Below are positions 54,248 to 62,037 of a DNA stretch of 64,000 nt, piece after piece (position 1 is the stretch's first letter; each line of letters starts with the position of its first letter). The notes under the pieces were generated by a model. It did no database searches and was not told the origin of the DNA. It was given only the letters and a program-made list of their open reading frames with translations. The stretch is taken from positions 1,860,001 to 1,924,000 of the forward strand of contig CAVYWD010000002.1 of assembly GCA_963772225.1 (NCBI GenBank), given 5' to 3'. The position numbers were made by a program, and so were the translations under genes. This DNA is from CAVYWD01 sp963772225. Lineage in GTDB: Bacteria; Myxococcota; Myxococcia; Myxococcales; UBA5297.

Positions 54248-56284
54248 ATGTTCAAGACCGCACCCGGCCAACACCCCCGACCGCTCGGAAAGATGGCCGG
54301 CGCCATCCGCGCCCTGGCCATGGACGCCGTGCAGAAGGCGAGCTCTGGCCACCCCGGAGCGCCCATGGGCATGGCCGAGATAGCCCAGGTCCTCTGGACC
54401 CGGCACCTGCGCCACAACCCGGCGAACCCCCTCTGGCCCGACCGCGACCGCTTCGTGCTCTCCAACGGCCACGGCTCGATGCTGCTCTACGCGCTCCTAC
54501 ATTTGACGGGCTACGACCTCACCCTCGACGACCTGAAGAGCTTTCGCCAACTGCACAGCCGCACGCCGGGCCACCCGGAGGTCGGCTACGCGCCCGGAGT
54601 GGAGACGACGACTGGCCCTTTGGGCCAAGGGCTCGCGAACGCGGTGGGCATGGCGCTCGCCGAGAAGCTCCTCGCCGACGAATTCAACCGGCCCGGCCAC
54701 GACGTCGTCGACCACCACACCTACGCGTTCCTGGGCGACGGCTGCCTCATGGAGGGCATCTCGCACGAGGCCTGCTCACTGGCGGGCACCTGGGCATTAG
54801 GCAAGCTCATCTGCCTCTACGACGACAACGGCATCTCCATCGACGGCCACGTCGAGGGCTGGTTCACCGACGACACCCCGAAGCGCTTCGAGGCGTATGG
54901 CTGGCACGTCATCGCCAACGTCGACGGCCACGACCTCGCCGCCGTCGACGCCGCCATCGCCGCGGCGAAGGGCGAAAAGAGCCGCCCGTCGCTCATCTGC
55001 TGCAAGACGGTCATCGGCCAGGGCGCGCCCAACAAGGCCGGCTCGCACGACGCGCACGGCTCGCCGCTGGGCGAGGCCGAGGTGGCCGCGGCGCGGCTGA
55101 ACCTGGAATGGCCGTTCCCGCCTTTCGAGATTCCCAAGGAGATCTACGAGGCGTGGAGCATGAAGGACAAGGGCGCGGCCTTCGAGGGCGAGTGGCGCCA
55201 GAAGCTCGAGCGCTACGCCGCGGCCTTTCCCGCCCAGGCGAGCGAATTGATGCGCCGCGCCTCCGGCGCGCTCCCCGGCGGCTGGGCGGCGCACGTAGAG
55301 GCCGTGGTCGCTCGCTTCAACGACAAAGCCGAGACCGTGGCCACGCGCAAGGCCTCGCAGAATTGCATCGAGGCCTTCGCGCCCAAGCTCCCCGAGCTGC
55401 TCGGCGGCTCGGCGGACCTCGCCGGCTCCAACCTGACGCTCTGGTCCGGGTCGAAGCCCGTCTCCAAGGCGCCGGGCGGCAACTACGTGCGCTACGGCGT
55501 GCGCGAGTTCGGCATGACCGCCATCGCCAACGGCGTCGCGCTGCATCGCGGGCTCATCCCGTACACCGGCACCTTCCTCATGTTCTCGGAGTACGCGCGC
55601 AACGCCCTGCGGATGGCGGCGCTGATGAAGCTCCGGCAGGTCTGCGTCTTCACGCACGACTCCATCGGCCTGGGCGAGGACGGCCCGACGCACCAGCCGG
55701 TCGAGCAGATCGCCACCCTGCGGCTCATCCCCAACATGGACGTCTGGCGGCCCTGCGACACAGTCGAGACGGCGGTGGCCTGGGCCGCGGCCCTCGAGCG
55801 GAAAGACGGGCCGAGCTCCTTGTGCCTCTCGCGGCAGAATTTGCCGTTCGTCCGGCGCACCCCCGAGCAGATCGCGCAGATCCGCAAGGGCGGCTACGTC
55901 GCCGCCGACTGCGCCGGCGCGCCGGCAGCGGTCATCATCGCCACCGGCTCGGAGGTCGACCTGGCGCTCAAGGCGCAGGCCAAGCTGTCGGCGCAAGGCG
56001 TCGCGTTAAGGGTCGTCTCCATGCCCTCCACCAACGCCTTCGACCGCCAGGACGCCGCCTACCGCGCGGCCGTCCTGCCGCCCGGAGTCCCTCGCGTCGC
56101 GGTAGAGGCCGGGGTGACCGACGGCTGGCGCAAGTACGTGGGGCTCGAGGGCGCGGTCGTCGGAATCGACCGCTTCGGCGAATCCGCCCCCGCCGGGCTC
56201 CTGTTCAAGGAATTCGGCATCACCGCCGAGGCCGTGGTCGCAGCCGTCCAAGCGGTGCTGAAGCAGCCTGCCGTCGGCCCCTGA
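54248..56284 (+). CDS. cbbT: Transketolase
   Basis: The 678-residue thiamine-diphosphate enzyme transfers two-carbon units in the Calvin and pentose phosphate pathways. It has SSGHPGAPMGMAE, SNGHGSMLLYALLHLTGYDL, TTGPLGQGLANAVGMA, the ThDP motif GDGCLMEGISHE ... YDDNGISID, KTVIGQGAPNKAGSHDAHG, GVREFGMTAIANG, THDSIGLGEDGPTHQPVEQI and RQNLP. All regions are full-length. The ATG follows AAGGAGAAAAGCCCCC, 22 bases after the phosphoribulokinase stop. It continues the operon to the transaldolase. Confidence 0.97.
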   Translation: MFKTAPGQHPRPLGKMAGAIRALAMDAVQKASSGHPGAPMGMAEIAQVLWTRHLRHNPANPLWPDRDRFVLSNGHGSMLLYALLHLTGYDLTLDDLKSFRQLHSRTPGHPEVGYAPGVETTTGPLGQGLANAVGMALAEKLLADEFNRPGHDVVDHHTYAFLGDGCLMEGISHEACSLAGTWALGKLICLYDDNGISIDGHVEGWFTDDTPKRFEAYGWHVIANVDGHDLAAVDAAIAAAKGEKSRPSLICCKTVIGQGAPNKAGSHDAHGSPLGEAEVAAARLNLEWPFPPFEIPKEIYEAWSMKDKGAAFEGEWRQKLERYAAAFPAQASELMRRASGALPGGWAAHVEAVVARFNDKAETVATRKASQNCIEAFAPKLPELLGGSADLAGSNLTLWSGSKPVSKAPGGNYVRYGVREFGMTAIANGVALHRGLIPYTGTFLMFSEYARNALRMAALMKLRQVCVFTHDSIGLGEDGPTHQPVEQIATLRLIPNMDVWRPCDTVETAVAWAAALERKDGPSSLCLSRQNLPFVRRTPEQIAQIRKGGYVAADCAGAPAAVIIATGSEVDLALKAQAKLSAQGVALRVVSMPSTNAFDRQDAAYRAAVLPPGVPRVAVEAGVTDGWRKYVGLEGAVVGIDRFGESAPAGLLFKEFGITAEAVVAAVQAVLKQPAVGP

Positions 56285-56397
56285 TTCTCTGGCCGCCGTC
56301 GGGGCGAGCCGCGGCGGAATGCCCCGGCTCGTCTCTTCGTCATCTCTCTCGCTTCGCCGGCCGTGCGCCGGCAATGAATGAAAGGAGCCGAAGCACC

Positions 56398-57046
56398 ATG
56401 AAATTCTTCATCGACACCGCAGACGTAGGTGAGAATCCGCAAGGCCCACGCCATGGGCATCATCGACGGCGTGACGACGAACCCCAGCCTCATCGCCAAG
56501 ACCGGGCGCCCGTTCGCCGACGTCATCCAGGAGATCGTGGAGATCGTCGACGGGCCCATCTCCGCCGAGTGCATCAGCCTGGAAGCGAGCGGGATGACCA
56601 AAGAAGGCCGCGAGCTCGCCCGAATCCACAAGAACATCGTGGTCAAAGTGCCCATGGGCGTGGAGGGCCTGAAGGCGGTGAAGGCCCTCACCTCCGAGGG
56701 CATCAAGACGAACATGACGCTCATCTTCAGCGTGAACCAGGCGCTGCTCTCGGCCAAGGCCGGCGCCACCTACGTCAGCCCGTTCGTGGGCCGCCTCGAC
56801 GACATCGGCGAGGACGGGATGGCGATGATCGCCGACCTGGTGGAGGTCTTCGGGAATTACGACTACCCGACGGAGATCCTCGTCGCCAGCGTGCGAAATC
56901 CCGTCCACGTGCTCACCGCCGCCAAGCTCGGCGCGCACGTCGCGACCATCCCGTTCAGCGTCATCGCGCAGCTCGCGACGCACCCCCTCACCGACGCCGG
57001 CATCAAGCGCTTCCTCGCCGATTGGGAGAAGGTCCCCAAGAAGTAG
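56398..57046 (+). CDS. tal: Transaldolase (TalC type; single +1 frameshift)
   Basis: Removing one base at GAATC 56433-56437 restores a 215-residue transaldolase, the normal length of the short family. It then reads MKFFIDTADVGEIRKAHAMG, IIDGVTTNPSLIAKTGR, with the Schiff-base Lys in VVKVPMGVEGLKAVKAL. NMTLIFSVNQALLSAKAGA, TYVSPFVGRLDDIG and TEILVASVRNP also match. It transfers a dihydroxyacetone unit between sugar phosphates. As written, the first 11 residues are separated from the rest. AAAGGAGCCGAAGCACC precedes the ATG. It closes the carbon-fixation operon. Confidence 0.85.
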
Positions 57047-57363
57047 TCGGCTGTGGTTCCCGCTCCATGGCCCCCGCGGTCGCTCCTCCGCGGCGGGCCA
57101 CCCGCGTGGCGGACTTCAATTCTTTCTATTGGCCGTATTCAGCGCCTCGCATTGACACGCACCTGAGAGCGCGCAACATTGCGTTGCAACAATTCCTCAA
57201 TCAGCGACGCCGGCTCTCACCGAACCGCGCGCGGCGCGAATCGGACCCTCTTCCCAGCCAGCCAGCCTTCGCTCGGCGCGGCGGGGCATTTCGCGACCTT
57301 TCGGGTGGCCTTCGAGAGACAGCAGCGCGCGGTCGGACCAACAGTCAACGCAAGGGGTGGAAG
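57047..57363. other. Intergenic region before DsrE-like genes
   Basis: These 317 bases contain no credible gene. They are locally AT-richer (for example AATTCTTTCTATTGGCCGTATTC near 57119-57140 and ACATTGCGTTGCAACAATTC near 57176), consistent with a promoter for the sulfur-carrier genes that follow. No clear hexamers could be assigned. Confidence 0.4.
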
Positions 57364-57687
57364 ATGGCGCACACAAACGGAGCAGAGACGCTGGGCATCT
57401 GTGTCGCTTCAAAAGGCTCGATGGCGCATGTCCTCGGCTTGGCGCGGGCCGCCAAGGCGGCGGGCAAGGACGTGAAGATCTTCATGACGGGGGAAGGGGT
57501 GCACCTCACGCACCACGCCCAGTTCTCCCAATTGCACGAAGTCGCCAAGGTGACGGTCTGCGAGGTGAGCTATCTCGCCAACGGCTTCACCGACAAGGAC
57601 CTCCCCGGGATGGCGGACAAGGACTTCGTCACCCAGGCCCGAAACGCAGAGATGGTCGAGGACTGCAAGCGATACGTCATTCTCTAG
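57364..57687 (+). CDS. DsrE-like sulfur carrier family protein
   Basis: The 107-residue DsrE/peroxiredoxin-like domain has the fold signature LGICVASKGSMAHVLGLARA, AKAAGKDVKIFMTGEGV and VTVCEVSYLANGF. One Cys is in the usual active region and a second is near the C-terminus (EDCKRYVIL). DsrE-type proteins bind persulfide sulfur and pass it to TusA and sulfur-oxidising enzymes. It is followed 14 bases later by a related gene, with a good GGAAGGAG site. The opposite-strand tusA-dsrE2 genes lie just beyond. Confidence 0.8.
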   Translation: MAHTNGAETLGICVASKGSMAHVLGLARAAKAAGKDVKIFMTGEGVHLTHHAQFSQLHEVAKVTVCEVSYLANGFTDKDLPGMADKDFVTQARNAEMVEDCKRYVIL

Positions 57688-57701
57688 GAAGGAGAATCCT
57701 C

Positions 57702-57992
57702 ATGGCTGGCAAGAAAGTGGCGGTTCTCATCAAGGACAAGGAGCGACAATACGAGGGCCTGCGCTCCAGCCTCGGCCTGCTCCTCGAGCAGCACGTCGTC
57801 ACCATGATCGTGCTCGATCACGAGGTGACCATGACCGAGGAGTACTCGGACAATATGGGCTTCATCGACGAAATGGGCGGCGGTCGCTATAGCAATGTCC
57901 CTGCCAACGTGGAGAAGCACGGCTTCAAGGCGCTGGCCTTGCCCGACTTGCCCTCCATGCTCAAGCAGAACCAGGTCGTGATCCCGTTCTAA
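57702..57992 (+). CDS. Small DsrE/F-like superfamily protein without Cys
   Basis: The 96-residue protein reads MAGKKVAVLIKDKERQYEGL, RSSLGLLLEQHVVTMIVLDH and ends NQVVIPF. The alternating beta-alpha pattern resembles DsrE/DsrF-type subunits, but it has no cysteine, so it cannot itself carry persulfide sulfur. It may be the structural partner of the adjacent Cys-containing protein in a heteromultimer, as DsrF and DsrH partner DsrE. A perfect GCTCGGC/GCCGAGC inverted repeat (57995-58009) follows the stop. Confidence 0.65.
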   Translation: MAGKKVAVLIKDKERQYEGLRSSLGLLLEQHVVTMIVLDHEVTMTEEYSDNMGFIDEMGGGRYSNVPANVEKHGFKALALPDLPSMLKQNQVVIPF

Positions 57993-58031
57993 TCGCTCGG
58001 CTGCCGAGCCCTTCGCCAAGGGACCTACCCA

Positions 58032-58205
58032 ATGAAGATCCTTCATATCCTGCGTTCCGAGCCCGCCCCCCTGACAAAAACGCTGGTCGCGGAGATGTCG
58101 AAAGGCGAGACCAGCGCCGAAATGCCCCTCTACAAAGCCGCCGTCAACTACGACAACCTCGTCCGGGAAATCTTCCAGAGCGACCTGGTCATCTCCTGGT
58201 GGTAG
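58032..58205 (+). CDS. 57-residue hypothetical protein of sulfur-oxidation cluster
   Basis: This small ORF reads MKILHILRSEPAPLTKTLVA, EMSKGETSAEMPLYKAAVNY and DNLVREIFQSDLVISWW. The periodicity (beta strand, helix, strand) suggests a truncated DsrE/DsrH-type fold, and the Trp-Trp C-terminus is distinctive. It has no Cys. Codon use matches its neighbours and it lies 39 bases after the preceding gene on the same strand. I know small proteins of this shape in sulfur-oxidiser clusters but cannot name a function. Confidence 0.6.
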   Translation: MKILHILRSEPAPLTKTLVAEMSKGETSAEMPLYKAAVNYDNLVREIFQSDLVISWW

Positions 58206-58298
58206 TCGCAAGACTTCCCTCTCCAGCTCGCCCACCGGAGCGCGAGCTGGAGAGGCGTCGCGCCGCCGCCTGCGATTCCCGAAGGAGCCCTTTCCCCC

Positions 58299-58970
58299 AT
58301 GACCTCGGAGCGATGGAGCCCGGGCGAGCTCAAGCAGACCGTGCGCTCGCTCCTCTCGGCGCCCGACTTTGCGCGCCGCTCGGAGGCCTGGCTTCCCTTT
58401 CCGCCCGGGCGACTCCTCGCGCCCCTCCTGTCGTTTCTTTGTAGCCCCGACGAGCTGCTGAAATGGCGTGCCGTCACCGCGCTGGGCCTCGCGGTTGCGC
58501 GCATGGCCGACGTTGACCTCGAGTCGGCCCGCGTGGTCTTGCGGCGCCTGATGTGGACCCTGGCCGACGAATCGGGCGGCATCGGCTGGGGCGTCCCCGA
58601 GACGATCGCCGAGATCCTGACGTGGAACGCCGTCCTCGCCTCGGAGTTCTCCGACATCCTCATCGGCTACACCGAGGAGGACGGAAACTGCTGGGGCAAT
58701 GACACCCTCGTCCTCGGCGCGGTCTGGGGCCTTGGCCGCTTGGCCCAGGTGAGGCCCGAGCTGCTCCCGGCCGCCACGCCCTGTCTCGAGAAATTCCTCT
58801 CGAGCCCACACCCCGCCTTCCGCGGGACGGCATGCTGGGCCATCCGCCGAATCGGCGCAAACCTGCCGTCCGCCCACGCCGCAGCGCTGCTCGCCGACCA
58901 GGCCCCGCTCGCGCTCTACGACAACGGCGAGCTTCGAGCTCGCCGCGTCTGCGACCTCGCTTCAGGCTAG
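58299..58970 (+). CDS. DVU0298-family HEAT-like protein
   Basis: The 223-residue helical protein has motifs LLKWRAVTALGLAVARMADV, DLESARVVLRRLMWTLADES, GGIGWGVPETIAEIL, WGLGRLAQVRPELL and RGTACWAIRRIG. They match the uncharacterised DVU0298 family found in sulfate reducers and sulfur-metabolising bacteria. The alpha-solenoid shape suggests a scaffold for protein assembly. The family has no established activity. It closes the DsrE-like gene string and overlaps the end of dsrE2 on the opposite strand by four bases (convergent). Confidence 0.75.
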   Translation: MTSERWSPGELKQTVRSLLSAPDFARRSEAWLPFPPGRLLAPLLSFLCSPDELLKWRAVTALGLAVARMADVDLESARVVLRRLMWTLADESGGIGWGVPETIAEILTWNAVLASEFSDILIGYTEEDGNCWGNDTLVLGAVWGLGRLAQVRPELLPAATPCLEKFLSSPHPAFRGTACWAIRRIGANLPSAHAAALLADQAPLALYDNGELRARRVCDLASG

Positions 58971-59434
58971 ACGAACAGATTGACTTGCGAATCGGCCGCC
59001 ACGTCCATCCAGGTCGCAGCGCCGCCGAACTCCACGCCCTCGATGATGTCCGACTGAGGGATGCCCATGACGTCCATGGTCATCTGGCAGGCGATGAGCT
59101 TCACGCCGCTCTCCTTCGCGAGCTCCAGCAGCTGACCCACCGTGGCGACGCCATGCTTCTTGAACAGGTTCTTCATCATCGACGTGGCGACCGCCTCCAT
59201 GGATGGCAGCGTGGCGATGAGGTTTGGGATGGACATGGGCATCGCCGGGTTGCCGAGCGGCGAGATCTTCAGCTTGTCCGCGTTCTCCTTCTTGATGATC
59301 TGGAGCCCGTAGAACGTGAAGAAGATCGTGACATCCAGGTCCATGGCCGCCGCCGTGGTCGCGAGGATGAGCGGAGGATAGGCCATATCCAAGCTTCCCT
59401 TGGACGCGATGATCGTCATCTTCTTGTTCGGCAT
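58967..59434 (-). CDS. dsrE2: DsrE2-like sulfur carrier/transfer protein
   Basis: The 155-residue protein belongs to the DsrE/DsrF/DrsH-like family (DsrE2 type). It has ASKGSLDMAYPPLILATTAA, MDLDVTIFFTFYGLQIIKKE, a hydrophobic segment and VKLIACQMTMDVMGIPQSDI with a conserved Cys, ending near SQVNLFV. DsrE2 proteins accept sulfur from TusA and pass it on in oxidation pathways. The ATG at 59434 is preceded by GGAGC. It lies 4 bases after the tusA stop, so the pair is co-translated. It is the last gene of the qmoB-qmoC-sat-tusA-dsrE2 operon. Confidence 0.85.
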   Translation of the reverse strand: MPNKKMTIIASKGSLDMAYPPLILATTAAAMDLDVTIFFTFYGLQIIKKENADKLKISPLGNPAMPMSIPNLIATLPSMEAVATSMMKNLFKKHGVATVGQLLELAKESGVKLIACQMTMDVMGIPQSDIIEGVEFGGAATWMDVAADSQVNLFV

Positions 59435-59438
59435 GGCT

Positions 59439-59690
59439 TTAGCTCCCTGCAACGAGCTTCTTGATGAAGAAGATGTAAGCGTTCCCGACCTTGTCCGTCT
59501 TGAGGATCTGGTTGCCCGTCCGGTTCGCCCACGCGGCCATGTCCTTCTGCGACCCGGGGTCCGTCGTCTCCACCTTGAGCACGCTTCCCTGCGCGAGGCC
59601 GTTCAGCATCTTGCGCGTCTTCAGAATGGGCAAGGGACAGTTCAGCCCCTTGGCGTCCAGCACCTGGTCCACCTTGATGTCATCCGCCAT
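59439..59690 (-). CDS. tusA: TusA sulfur carrier protein
   Basis: The 83-residue protein has the TusA/SirA signature LDAKGLNCPLPILKTRKML with the persulfide-bearing Cys18, LKVETTDPGS and the closing strand IFFIKK. In sulfur oxidisers TusA shuttles sulfane sulfur between rhodanese, DsrE proteins and the reverse Dsr or Hdr-like systems. The ATG at 59690 and close spacing to sat (29 bases) and dsrE2 (4 bases) place it in the operon. Confidence 0.93.
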   Translation of the reverse strand: MADDIKVDQVLDAKGLNCPLPILKTRKMLNGLAQGSVLKVETTDPGSQKDMAAWANRTGNQILKTDKVGNAYIFFIKKLVAGS

Positions 59691-59719
59691 TGTCGTCACC
59701 TCCGAGCACGCCGAATCAC

Positions 59720-60916
59720 CTACGCCTTCATCTCGGCGGACTGGTAATACTTCATGAGAATCTGCGCGACCTCCGGCCGGCTGAATTCGACCGGAAGCTC
59801 CATCCCCTTCGAGAGCATCTCGCGGACCTTCGTTCCCGACAGGTTGATGAAGTCCTCGGGCTTGTGATCCGGCGCGTCGCGCATCATCACCACTCGGTTG
59901 AGCTTCCTGCTCCAGGCGGTGTTGTCCGCCCGATAGGTCTCGATGAGGAGCGCGCCCTTCGGCACCTCCTGATCGAAGATGGACTGCGCGTCGAATGGCC
60001 CGTAGTAGCTTCCGACGCCGGCGTGGTCGCGGCCGACGATGAGGTGCGTACAACCCGTGTTCTGGCGAAACACGGCGTGCAGAACGGCCTCCCGCGGGCC
60101 CGCATAGAGCATGTCGAACCCGTACCCGCTGATGACGACGGTGTTCTTCTCGAAGTACACCTCGACCATCTTTCGGATGGCCGCGTCTCGCACGTCCGCC
60201 GGGATGTCGCCCGGCTTTAGCTTCCCGAGCAGCATGTGGATGAGCACGCCGTCGGCCTTCAGGTCGCGGTAGGCCATGCGGCAGAGCTCCTCATGGGCCC
60301 GATGCATGGGATTGCGCGTCTGGAAGGCGACGACCTTCTTCCACCCCAGCGCCCCCATTTGCTCGCGAAGCTGGTACGCCGTCCGGAAGGTGTGTGGAAA
60401 CTCCTTCTCGAAATAGGAGAAGTTGAGCACGCGAATGGGCCCGGAGACCATGAAGTTCCCGGCGGCGTTGAACGCCTCGACCCCAGGGTGCTTGGGGTCC
60501 GTGGTCCGGAAGATCTTGAGCGTCATCTGCTCCATTTGCGAGGCCGATACCAGCTCCACCGCGGTCACCTCCTGGATGGCGATGACCGGGTTGCCCGGCA
60601 CGTTCGGGTCGCGCAGGGCGATCTGCCGGCGCCCCTCCAAGCCGCTCGCGTCCTTCACCATATTGACCACGGGTACCGGCCAGAAGAGGCCCGCGGTGGT
60701 GTGCATCTCCTTCGCCACCCTCTGCGTATCGGCGAGGTCCATGAACCCGCTGAGCGGATTGAAATAGCCCGCACCCAGCATGACCGCATTCGCCGCCGCG
60801 GCCGATGAGACGACGACCGACGGGAGCGACTCGGCCTCCTTCGCCAGCTCCGCGCGCGCGTTCGAGTCCATGACGTAGAGCGGGTTCAGCTTCTCCGAAC
60901 CGTGGGGCTTGATCAC
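59720..60916 (-). CDS. sat: ATP sulfurylase (dissimilatory, Sat)
   Basis: The 398-residue enzyme interconverts sulfate plus ATP with APS plus pyrophosphate. In sulfur oxidisers it makes ATP from APS. The PUA-like N-terminal domain has GYFNPLSGFM. The catalytic core has AFQTRNPMHRAHEEL, LIHMLLGKLKPGDIP, LYAGPREAVLHAVFRQN, LIVGRDHAGVGSYYGPFDAQ and SGTKVREML. No C-terminal APS-kinase domain is present, as in the homo-oligomeric bacterial/archaeal dissimilatory type. The GTG start at 60916 follows AAAGGAGGA and overlaps the qmoC stop, so translation is coupled to the electron-transfer subunit. Confidence 0.96.
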   Translation of the reverse strand: MIKPHGSEKLNPLYVMDSNARAELAKEAESLPSVVVSSAAAANAVMLGAGYFNPLSGFMDLADTQRVAKEMHTTAGLFWPVPVVNMVKDASGLEGRRQIALRDPNVPGNPVIAIQEVTAVELVSASQMEQMTLKIFRTTDPKHPGVEAFNAAGNFMVSGPIRVLNFSYFEKEFPHTFRTAYQLREQMGALGWKKVVAFQTRNPMHRAHEELCRMAYRDLKADGVLIHMLLGKLKPGDIPADVRDAAIRKMVEVYFEKNTVVISGYGFDMLYAGPREAVLHAVFRQNTGCTHLIVGRDHAGVGSYYGPFDAQSIFDQEVPKGALLIETYRADNTAWSRKLNRVVMMRDAPDHKPEDFINLSGTKVREMLSKGMELPVEFSRPEVAQILMKYYQSAEMKA

Positions 60917-62028
60917 GACGTCCTCCTTTGGGCGACGAGGCGCTCGTGCGCCATCGCGAGGGTGCGATAGAGCGCGTGCGCGAACTTTGAGAATGGAAAC
61001 GTCAGGAACAGTGCCAGGATCATCCCGAGGTGAAAGACATAGATGGCCAGCGCGACGGGCGCCGGCAAGAAAAGGCGCCCGAGCTCCGCGCCAACCCCGG
61101 AGCCAATGAGCAGCGCCACCAGCGCCAGGAAGAAGAGGTCGAAGGCCTGCGTGGCGCCCGCGAAGGCATCGCGGGAGAGACGGCCCAGAATGAGCATCGA
61201 AATGCCCAGAACCAGGACCACCGCCGACGCATTGCCCAGGAGCTTCACAGGATGCAGAAGCGGCAGCGGCGTCTTCCAGCCGAAGGCGTCGATGCCGACG
61301 CCCAGGAGCCCTGTCGTAGCCAAAGCACCCGCGAACCCCCAGAAGAGCAAAACGTGGCCTCTCTGGCGCGGCTTGGCGGAGCCGCACGTGCCGAACCGCC
61401 GATGCGCGAGAATCTCCATGACCACGGCCCAGAGCCCGGCCCAGAGCGACCCGCCGCGCTCCCGGCCCTCACCCCATGCGGCCCACACGCGCCGCGCCCC
61501 GAGGCCCGCGGCAACGGCGGCGAAGGCCCCTGCCGGGAGAAAGACGACGTAGAACATCCATTGGGGCACGACGTCCCGATAGGCGAGCGGCGTGCTCGCC
61601 GTGGCAAACCCATTCACTGAATAGATGAAGGCCGCCCAGAGCAGGACCGGCAGCCCGAGCAAGAGGGGCCAGGTCGACGCGGCGCTGCCGACCAGGCGCG
61701 CCATGAACTTCGGGCTGCCGAGCTCCTCGATCACCAGCGCGCGAACGACCTGCATCGCGTCGCCGGGCCGCGCGTCTCGCGGGCAGCGAGCCGTGCAATC
61801 GTTGCATTGATGGCAGAGCCAAATCGACGGGTCGGCCGCCAGCCGGTCGACGAGCCCCCACTGCGCCCAGAGCATCTGTCGGCGCGGGAAGAGGGAATCG
61901 GAGGAAGTCAGGTCGCAGACGCTGGAGCAGGTGGCGCACTGGAAGCACCGCGCTGCGACGCCGCCACCGCGCCGCACCAGCGCGTCGCGGAAAGCCTGAG
62001 AAGGGTTGATCGCGGTGGCCGTCGGCAT
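60913..62028 (-). CDS. qmoC: QmoC, membrane subunit of quinone-interacting oxidoreductase
   Basis: This 371-residue fusion has two parts. The HdrC-like N-terminal part carries two Cys clusters (CFQCATCSSVC and CHQCNDCTARC) for [4Fe-4S] centres. The HdrE/NarI-like membrane part has about six spans and His ligands (for example HRRFGTC, LLLHPVK, YVFHLGM). QmoABC moves electrons between APS reductase and the quinone pool. Here the direction is probably from sulfite/APS oxidation to quinone. It is the second gene of the operon, 9 bases after qmoB, and overlaps sat. Length and motifs are normal. Confidence 0.93.
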   Translation of the reverse strand: MPTATAINPSQAFRDALVRRGGGVAARCFQCATCSSVCDLTSSDSLFPRRQMLWAQWGLVDRLAADPSIWLCHQCNDCTARCPRDARPGDAMQVVRALVIEELGSPKFMARLVGSAASTWPLLLGLPVLLWAAFIYSVNGFATASTPLAYRDVVPQWMFYVVFLPAGAFAAVAAGLGARRVWAAWGEGRERGGSLWAGLWAVVMEILAHRRFGTCGSAKPRQRGHVLLFWGFAGALATTGLLGVGIDAFGWKTPLPLLHPVKLLGNASAVVLVLGISMLILGRLSRDAFAGATQAFDLFFLALVALLIGSGVGAELGRLFLPAPVALAIYVFHLGMILALFLTFPFSKFAHALYRTLAMAHERLVAQRRTS

Positions 62029-62037
62029 CGTCTGGCC

